A stretch of 64,000 nt of DNA from Hermatobates lingyangjiaoensis. Taxonomy: Eukaryota > Arthropoda > Insecta > Hemiptera > Hermatobatidae. The stretch lies in the NCBI GenBank assembly GCA_026182355.1, contig JAPFBL010000256.1:558001-622000 (forward strand), read 5' to 3'. Under the pieces are notes generated by a model, which was given only the letters and a program-made list of their open reading frames with translations, was not told the origin of the DNA and did no database searches. Below, in pieces: positions 56,770-64,000 of the stretch; within the stretch, counting starts at the first letter, position 1; every line of letters starts with the position of its first letter. The position numbers were made by a program, and so were the translations under genes.

Positions 56770-58280
56770 ATATAAGATTCTCTTTAACAAAACATCCAGA
56801 GAAGGGATCATTTAATGAAAATGAAATTGAGCCCACATTTATATTCTTCAGGAAACAATGTATTGAAGATAAGTAAAAACTTACGTGTGAAGGCTATCAC
56901 GAAGATGTAGTCGAATGCAAGAACTTCTCTTACCTGGAAAATAAAAAAAATAGATAAATCAAAATTAAATTGACATATATATATCTATATATATAAATAC
57001 ATTTCTAAACATTTTCTTCTAAACATTTTTTAGAAGGCAACTGAAAAAGTAACTCTCCCAAGGACACATTAAGAGAAACTTTTAACGCAAAAGAACTTTA
57101 CTTGATTAATTCAGCTTTCAAACTCCCTGACCATCTTCAAGTTTAACAAAAATTAATATAATAATAACAAATAATATAAGAAATAAGCGAATAAAAAAAG
57201 TTTAAGTTCAGAAACAATGATAGATGTAGGTAGGTTAACGATAACAGTGATAATAGAGTCATCATACACTATTCAAGCGCCCCTAGCGCTCAGTAGGTGA
57301 ACTAACATCATTTTTATTGAATCAATCAATTTTTATCATTTTGATTGAATTTAAATCTAGGATCGATATTCCTTGCACTCGGGATAACGAACATGTCATT
57401 AATCTGACTATTAAGGGAAGGGCATTTTTCTTTGATAATCAAAGCCTCCAAAATTTGCAACTAGAAAGGGTTGTTATTCACCCCCCATAAGTAGTAAGGA
57501 AATTAAGTTTACATTTCTATTCTTCAGACGAAACCAAGAACATCTTCATGAAACTGTCACTATCTCGATGGTCAGGTGATATTTCAATAACTTCTATTTA
57601 TAGAAATACACCTAGACATTTTTTAACAGATATATAAGACAATTGAATATGGCTAATCTAAATGTTATTTATAAAATGTTTTATTAAAACAGTAGGAACT
57701 GGACAAGGAACAAAAATCCCAGCAAGATCGACACGGGTAGAGTTAAAGACATCAGAGCAAAATTCTTGGTAGTAAACTCAGTTTCTATATATTCGAGCAA
57801 ATTAATCAGGTACCTTAGTAGCAAGGGAATTCTAGTCAAAATTGTTAAAAAACAATATTTAGTTTGGCTATTTGTCTATACTATCTATTGAAATGGCTAT
57901 TTGTCTCTATTTGTTTATACTGGCTATTTGTCTATAGCTAGAAGTTTGATAATGATAATATTATTTCTAACATTTGAATATTACAAAATTTAATGTAAAA
58001 GAAACTAAGGAAGGTGAAATATGGTGTACTTCTAAAGTTTATAACTAGTAGAGTCAATAGAGTTTCACTATCAGAAGAAGAGTAAAAATTATTTTTTTCT
58101 TGTACGTATAAGTTTGTACTTATAAGAAATAGAGCGAGATTTAGTCATAAAGCGTGAAATACTTCATTATTAATGGAAAAAAGAGTTTTATAGCTCTTTA
58201 TTTTATATATATATGTAGTGCTCAACATGATCACTCAATGTAATAACTTTAGTTAATTTAATATTAAAGTTTGATTCTAG
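56770..58280. other. No recognised feature
   Basis: AT-rich sequence; no gene supported. Confidence 0.4.
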
Positions 58281-58340
58281 TTATTTAGGGTAAAAAGCTA
58301 AAGAAAGAGTTTCCACATATATAAATTTAATAGTATAAAA

Positions 58341-58373
58341 AACGCGTTTCGAACACGTAATGTTCTTCTTCAG
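58341..58373 (-). ncRNA. Hammerhead-like motif, family C copy 3 left arm
   Basis: The minus strand reads CTGAAGA, A, stem II GAACA(t)/(c)GTGTTC with one mismatch, GAA, stem III ACGCGT, T. Confidence 0.65.
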
Positions 58374-58447
58374 GCATTTACTCTGGGTGAGTATCTGCGG
58401 TTTTCTGTTTACTGTGGTAACTACAGACACTCACCCTTAGTTAATGC

Positions 58448-58480
58448 CTGAAGAAGAACACAACGTGTTCGAAACGCCTT
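58448..58480 (+). ncRNA. Hammerhead-like motif, family C copy 3 right arm
   Basis: CTGAAGA, A, stem II GAACAC/GTGTTC, GAA, then ACGCCT: stem III has one mismatch with the family palindrome. Confidence 0.6.
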
Positions 58481-58549
58481 GTTTATACTAATAAATTTCT
58501 ATATGTGGAGACTATTTTATTAACTTTTTACCCTACAATGAGTAAATAC

Positions 58550-60085
58550 TACATAATAACTCATTTTGCTACCATAAGATTCTGGTTGTTTTATCTTAAC
58601 TAATCCTTCTTTAAAGTAGGAACACATTTGTCTTAATAATGCCATAAACAATTTACAAAAAAAAATCATCATTTTTACTATCAAAATCACAGTATTAATT
58701 AAGTATTTTAATTTAATTCAAATGATTTAAAACTATTAAATTAAAATTAATTACAGTATTTTAATTAAGATAAAAAATGTAATTAACTTTCTTAAAAGCA
58801 GGAAAAAATCTGAAATCATAGAAGCACTCTTCGCTAGCCGGTCAAATTTATTGTAGAAACTATCCACATTCTTTCTCTATGGTGATGAAGTTCTTTACTT
58901 TGGTCACCAAAGTAAAATTGAATATGTTTTTTTAGGTTCATTAAGTTATCTCATTTCAAGCATAGAATTCAAACAATCGACAATTCAATTGATTGTCGAT
59001 TAGACTCTCCACAGTAGTCTAAACGGTTTTCCTTTTTTAAAAACTTAAAGTTTTCCAACATTTATAAACAGTTTTCAATTTATAGTTCATTTATAGATTA
59101 ATCTGCAACGAGATTGTGTATAAAATAAAGAAATAATAAAAATGAAATTTGTGTGTGTGTTATCTTTATCGATTTTGCATGTTTAAATTACGGATTCTGA
59201 ATATGACTCTTTCCTTTTGATTTACTCTTTCTTATTGCAAAAAGCACGTTCAACCATTACACTCGTAATCTTCAGTTGAAAGTTCCAAACATTATGTTTG
59301 GAACATTACATTCTAAAGCATTCGAACTATTGATTTTGAAAATGAGAAAAGTTTATCTTGTGCAAAAAGTAATTAAAACAGGACAAATTAATTAAAGACT
59401 GAAATAAAGATGAAATTAGTTTTTTTTTTTAATGAATTTACATTAAATACCAGAATGAACGTGTAACTCTTGGTCTATTGGGTCAAATATTTGAAGTTTT
59501 ATTTTAATTTGTTACACGATTTGTGTTCCATTAATTTGTACCACACTTTGCTTATTCCTTCCTATATCAACTATAACATATAATGAATTGGATGTTTAGT
59601 AACTTTAGAAATTTGTTTGGAGCAAAATTGCAAATAATTATAGCGATTTCATAAAGTATTTTGCAAAAATGTGTGAATAGTAGTAATGTGCGTTAAAGGT
59701 TTACATTTAAACAAAAAATAAATAAAGTAAAATCCTGTTATTATATTGCATTATAGTTGTATCCCTAAAAATCTCACACCTTTATAGACATATTTTTAAT
59801 AAGTCAGTTGTAAGGGAGGCTTCATCCTCTGGAAGCAGACCAAGAGAGGGTTTTCGCTGGCCTGGTTAGGTCTGTCTGTAGACACAAAGGAGCGTTATGA
59901 AGAAGTTTGTAATTGCTACACCATCAGTCTTGGTAGTTCACCAAGGAAAGGTTTAGACAAAATAAAATAAATGTTAGCTTTAACACATGCTTATGTTTAA
60001 GAGAAGCCTGTATGTTGATGAGAGTTGAGCAATTTGCTCTTTTAAAAAACTTGATCATGATAGAGAGGTCCATTGATATAGCCTT
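58550..60085. other. No recognised feature
   Basis: AT-rich sequence; no gene supported. Confidence 0.4.
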
Positions 60086-60094
60086 GATCTAGAG

Positions 60095-60486
60095 CAGTAT
60101 TTCTTAAACAGAGCACCTTGTAAGGTAACTAGTGCCCTCGAAGATAACTAAGAAACACTAAAGATGTTGTTTTCAAGTCTGAGTGAAGTCTGCTACTTGG
60201 TATTTTAACTGGAAGGTAAATTTCTTTAATCTTTAAACAACAGTGGATAATGTTTTCTCTTATCTTTTCCTTGGGGATTTAAATATTTGTTACTTATCAC
60301 TCTCTCTCTCACTCTCTCTCTCTCTCTCTCTCCCTCTTTTAAAATAAATTATTGTTTTTAATTTCTCATATTTTTTTTACTTTCAAATTTCAGGAATAAA
60401 TTTTCTATGTTAAAATCAGTGATATGCCCCAAAGATTTGGTAATTTCGTAGGTGTGTCCTGGAGTAAAAAAATGTGAGAAACACTG
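60095..60486. mobile_element. hAT-type MITE, second family
   Basis: Ends CAGTATTTCTTAAAC and (minus) CAGTGTTTCTCAC are imperfect inverted repeats. Flanks ATCTAGAG (60087-60094) and ATCAAGAG (60487-60494) form an 8-bp duplication with one difference. The inside is non-coding and contains a CT run (60297-60335). Confidence 0.8.
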
Positions 60487-60499
60487 ATCAAGAGCTATT

Positions 60500-61870
60500 T
60501 ATTATAAAAAAGCGTGGGCGGCAATGTCAGCAGGCAGTGTCTAGAAAAATCGGTGATAAGAAGCATCATGGTCGCCATTGCCAGTTGTATCCATGAACAG
60601 AGTCTGCGAAACTCGATAGGCCTTGTTCTTCATTTTGTATTCCTACCGCACCAAGCGACCTCCCCTTCCAGCCAGGAAGTTAATTAACGCCTTCTAAAGG
60701 CTGTATTGTCTGTACTGTTGTACCTTCCCCTCCGTCTGTAACCCTACGTGTCTACTCTACAATATATATATTATTACTTCCAATTTGACCAATTAAACGA
60801 ATGAACAACCTAAACAACACAAAGTCCTTTGCAAACTCCTTTCTACCATTATAATATTAGAATATGTTCATAGAAACACTTTGGACAAGCAATGCTTCAT
60901 TTCATGATAGTTGATATATTGATTTATTATTATTAGAATCACCAAATCATGTAATGGTTCCTCCGTGAGTTCCTTAATAAATTTTCTTCTTTAAGATTGG
61001 TACATTCTTTTTCACTTTCTTTTAGAGTAGTCTTAACGATTACAATAACTAACGGCAAATTATTCGACTTGAAGCTACCACTAAATCAGCTAAAACTATT
61101 TAAGCAAGCATAACTACAGTAATGTTTATTAGTTACGGCATACATATGCTAGAAAACTTGGTGAATATCTCACTCGATATTTTATTTTCAGTTTTTTCGG
61201 AAATTGTGAGCCACCCAGAAACTTGAGCTTTTTTCATTAACAAAAGTTTTATCTAAAAAAGTAACCACTATGACAATATTTTGTTAAAAAAATATTTATG
61301 ACTTTATGAGAAGAATAATAACCTGTGTGACTTTATTTCGACAAAAGATAACTATCTTGATATTTAATAAAAATTGTATTACAAAGATAATCTTTGTAAC
61401 AATATTTTGTAAGAAAATATTCATTAGTTAGTTAAAACCAAATATAAGTTTTATATCAAAGATTTTTCAACCATGTATGTGAAAAAAAAATTACATAACT
61501 CGCTGAAAACTGAAGTGTATTGTAGTCGTTTATAAAGCTAGAACAGTTAACTAATGAAATATGACTATAAAAAGTTGTATTATGCTATGACGATAATGTA
61601 GTGCATTATATATTATACTAGTGCAGGCTGTTTGATTTAGAGAACTCTAGATTGGAAAGTTAAACAGTAAGTGCTTAGTCAAGTAAACACTTTGTTTAAG
61701 ACATAATTTAGGTAACTGAGAGTTTAGAACACCTTTGAGAAACAAATTACATAAATTACATAAAATTTATAAACATCATAAAAACAAATTTTATGATATA
61801 TATGATTTTATAACTTATATATATAACTTATTTATATATATAATAACTTAACCTATTATCAAACTCAAAG
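60500..61870. other. No assigned feature; GC-richer segment
   Basis: 60510-60750 is richer in GC than its surroundings (for example ACCTCCCCTTCCAGCCAGG), but no long frame or known motif is visible. The remainder is AT-rich. Confidence 0.35.
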
Positions 61871-61874
61871 ATAT

Positions 61875-62212
61875 TCGTAGTAGAAGGCAACATTGTAGGT
61901 TGGCGTGGCTGTCCTCTACAAGTTCGCCACACATTGCACTCTTTGTGATGCCATACAATGAAGATTGATTCTACAATGATGGTCCTAAATTTTGCCTAAC
62001 TCAAGTATATTTAGAGTAGGGATCTTTACTACTCTTCACGAGTACAAGACAGCAGACAGGTTCGAAACCGACGGCCTATCGTCCTCTCTGAGAGACGACA
62101 TGCTCAGATTTATTCACCTCCACGTGAATAAATCGAGGGCCAGAGTGATTATCGAACCCTGGACCCACCAGTTGAGAGACAAGCATGTTAACTACTGAGC
62201 TAACCTGGCCCC
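61875..62212 (-). mobile_element. tRNA-derived SINE, copy 5 (alternative 3' end)
   Basis: The minus-strand head GGGGCCAGGTTAGCTCAGTA gives a good box A. Box B reads GGTTCGATAAT, with two changes. The far end (AGTAGAAGGCAACATTGTAG on plus) is shared with copy 3. Confidence 0.78.
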
Positions 62213-62474
62213 AAAGCTCATGGATAATAAACTAATTTATCAATTGACACTGAATTAGATATCATCAAATCACCTGTCGTGATGAAGAAGCTAAATTACA
62301 TTGGATCTGATCCTATTGACTGTCTTAAATGCAGACCTTATCACCCAGTTTTTAAAAGGAATTGGCCAACTTAGGATGAATATTATAATGTCTGCTTTCC
62401 GGAAGAAGATTATAAGTAGCGCAAATTCAAGTGAAGTCGGAAGATGGTTGACTAAATTTAGTCATTGTGTTAAA

Positions 62475-62565
62475 CTAAATTTAGGACTCCCAATGTAAAA
62501 TCACCGATCAAACATAAATCCGGTAAATGGCTGACGTTATCACCACTAGGGGATTAAAATTAAAA
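62475..62565 (+). mobile_element. SINE tail fragment, plus strand
   Basis: TTTAGGACTCCCAATGTA, AATCACCGATCAAACATA and GGCTGACGTTATCACCACTA match the 3' part of SINE copies 1 and 2 in order. Confidence 0.65.
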
Positions 62566-62569
62566 TTAC

Positions 62570-63420
62570 CACGATAGGGTTTAAACAATAAAAAAAGAAA
62601 AAATCCCTCTCCTACAGAGTATACTAAGTAAGCCTTTCTCAAGCTACTATAACCACTGTGGTATGACTTTAGTAATAGTAATTAGTCAAAATTACTACTA
62701 CTCTTTTCTCAAGATAATTTGTTGTTGATTAGTTGTTTCTTTTTCACGTTTCTACCCTGAGAGATTATTAATTATTCATCCATTGGCGATCCAGACGATT
62801 AATAAAGTATATAAAATATAGATCTAATGTCTATTTAGCAGGCACGCAGTTAGGAAAAAAGAAATTATTGTCTCCTTAATCTGCATGTGTTTTAACATTA
62901 TTAAAGAGTTAAAGATATAATAAGACTGTTTTCGATTTAAACCTGGGAAGTAATTTCTAAAGGATTAAAATGGAAATGACAACTGATTAGTCTAAAAAGA
63001 GGGATAAGAAGAAGGGGGGGGGGGGATTGAGGAAAGGTCCATTAATTTATAATCTCGAGGTGAGGGTGTGGGAGCTGTGCAAAATATGTGGCAAATATTG
63101 GAACCTGTGCTGGCCACACTTGCTCTCCCCAGGGGAATCAGACTCTGTATAGAAATTATTCCCTTCCAAAGGGCGGCTGTATTAGGTTTTCATCTGCCAC
63201 AAGCAATATACACCTCATGTTTTCTTAATAAATCCTGCTCCTCTCTTCTAACATAATTAAAAACAAATGAATCTGGCTAAAATTATTTCATCATAACATT
63301 TTCTGTCTTTGACATGTTCAGTTTTTAAACATTTATTAAAATCTAAACTAAAACAGATCTGTTTTGTTTTTTTACTTAGCTCCCAGTTGCTGTCAATTCT
63401 CACAAAGGTTATTTTAAATA
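62570..63420. other. No recognised feature; poly(G) run
   Basis: A G run lies at 63016-63026. The short open frames are unassigned. Confidence 0.4.
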
Positions 63421-63431
63421 TATTATATATT

Positions 63432-63572
63432 ATCAATGATCAAACCACAATAAGAAATGGGAAAACAAGACTAAGATCTTTCAACTGTAACAAGCAGTCT
63501 TCGTCAGAGTCAAAAACCCAACAGTTGGTTTGATCATTGCTTGTTATTTCACGTGTTTATGTTAAATTTTCT
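63432..63572. repeat. Family A palindrome, centre-deleted
   Basis: Left arm ATCAATGATCAAACCACAAT is complete through AAAACCCAAC. The right arm is reduced to GTTTGATCATTGC and the hairpin end TTTCACGTGTTTATG. Confidence 0.75.
63472..63507 (-). ncRNA. Hammerhead-like motif, family A
   Basis: The minus strand reads CTGACGA, stem II ACTG/CAGT (a compensated change relative to ACCG/CGGT elsewhere), GAA, stem III AGATCT, T; stem I GACT/AGTC. Confidence 0.7.
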
Positions 63573-63639
63573 TATATTTTATATTATGAACAAACTAAAT
63601 TATTCAATGCATAATATGAATAAAAGTTAAATATTCATC

Positions 63640-63735
63640 ACTGTGCAATCAGTTTTAGTATGGTATTTACTTACATTGGTGGACTTTGGGGGATTTCAAA
63701 AAGTACATAACCACATAAAAAATCAAAACCAAAAT
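63640..63735. repeat. Family B left-end fragment
   Basis: TGTGCAATCAGTTTTAGTAT, GGTATTTACTTACATTGG and GGGGATTTCAAAAAGTAC match the family B left terminus. No ribozyme motif remains. Confidence 0.55.
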
Positions 63736-63739
63736 AGGT

Positions 63740-64000
63740 CTGTTTGTTTTTTTTGACATAATTTTTACGCAATTAGTGTAAAAGAAATACGCAACTGAGA
63801 AAATATACTTGTATTAAATTACGAAATTCTACATTTTATACTAAAATGCAAGTTCCAGAGAACCATAATGTACAAACCGCGTTGAATGCTACTGTTGTAT
63901 TAAATTAATTAATAACAAATAATTGTTGTTATTAGTAATATTGTATGAATAATAAATATAGACTTTTTCTTCTTCTTGGAGTTTGGTCAGGAATCACCTT
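63740..64000. other. Window end, no recognised feature
   Basis: AT-rich sequence; nothing supported. Confidence 0.4.

Larger units (their letters stand above)
58285..58548. repeat. Family C palindrome, copy 3
   Basis: Ends AGGGTAAAAAGCTAAAGA and TATTAACTTTTTACCCT are inverted. The centre again has the pair CTGGGTGAGT and ACTCACCCTTAG. It bears two hammerhead-like motifs. Confidence 0.85.

Overview
This window looks like AT-rich, repeat-dominated DNA from an animal genome. No host gene could be supported. The evidence is long stretches without open frames, abundant (TA)n, (CT)n, (CA)n and (AAT)n tracts, a Penelope-like retroelement (PLE), a 5'-truncated poly(A)-tailed non-LTR retrotransposon, tRNA-derived SINEs and hAT-type MITEs. 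An invertebrate such as an arthropod would fit, but the sequence alone does not fix the taxon.

Layout. 0.6-1.3 kb: a ribozyme-bearing palindrome joined to the 3' end of a PLE. 1.9-2.5 kb: a PLE 5' fragment and half of another palindrome. 5.1-9.65 kb: a PLE cluster with one intact 866-codon reverse transcriptase/GIY-YIG ORF (6141-8741, minus), a truncated head-to-tail copy on its left, and an inverted fragment on its right, bounded by (TA)n. 9.65-16.2 kb: palindromic non-coding elements. 17.5-19.24 kb: a satellite with a 158-bp higher-order repeat. 20.86-21.48 kb: another palindrome. 22.24-24.06 kb: the non-LTR element with a target-site duplication. 25.1-37.1 kb: palindromes, a duplicated segment and SINEs. 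40.5-46.3 kb: a hAT MITE, SINE and CT-rich tracts. 46.6-51.7 kb: a second PLE 3' fragment, palindromes and a 28-bp tandem array. 55-62 kb: a long hairpin, a 66-bp tandem array, a palindrome, a hAT MITE and SINEs. 63.4-63.7 kb: two partial elements.

The unifying signal is a hammerhead-ribozyme-like motif. CTGANGA is followed by one unpaired base, a short stem II hairpin, GAA, a palindromic stem III of 4-6 nt, and a non-G base. I recognise about twenty copies with an intact core, plus many decayed ones, in several unrelated sequence families (called A-I here). They usually lie as inverted pairs on the two arms of a palindrome. Published work describes minimal, probably dimeric hammerheads in PLE terminal repeats. 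Consistent with that, the intact PLE carries such a motif across its own start codon, and two decayed PLE copies carry one downstream of, or at the 3' end of, the endonuclease remnant. My inference is that most non-coding palindromes here are short non-autonomous relatives of PLEs, mobilised by enzymes like the 866-aa protein.
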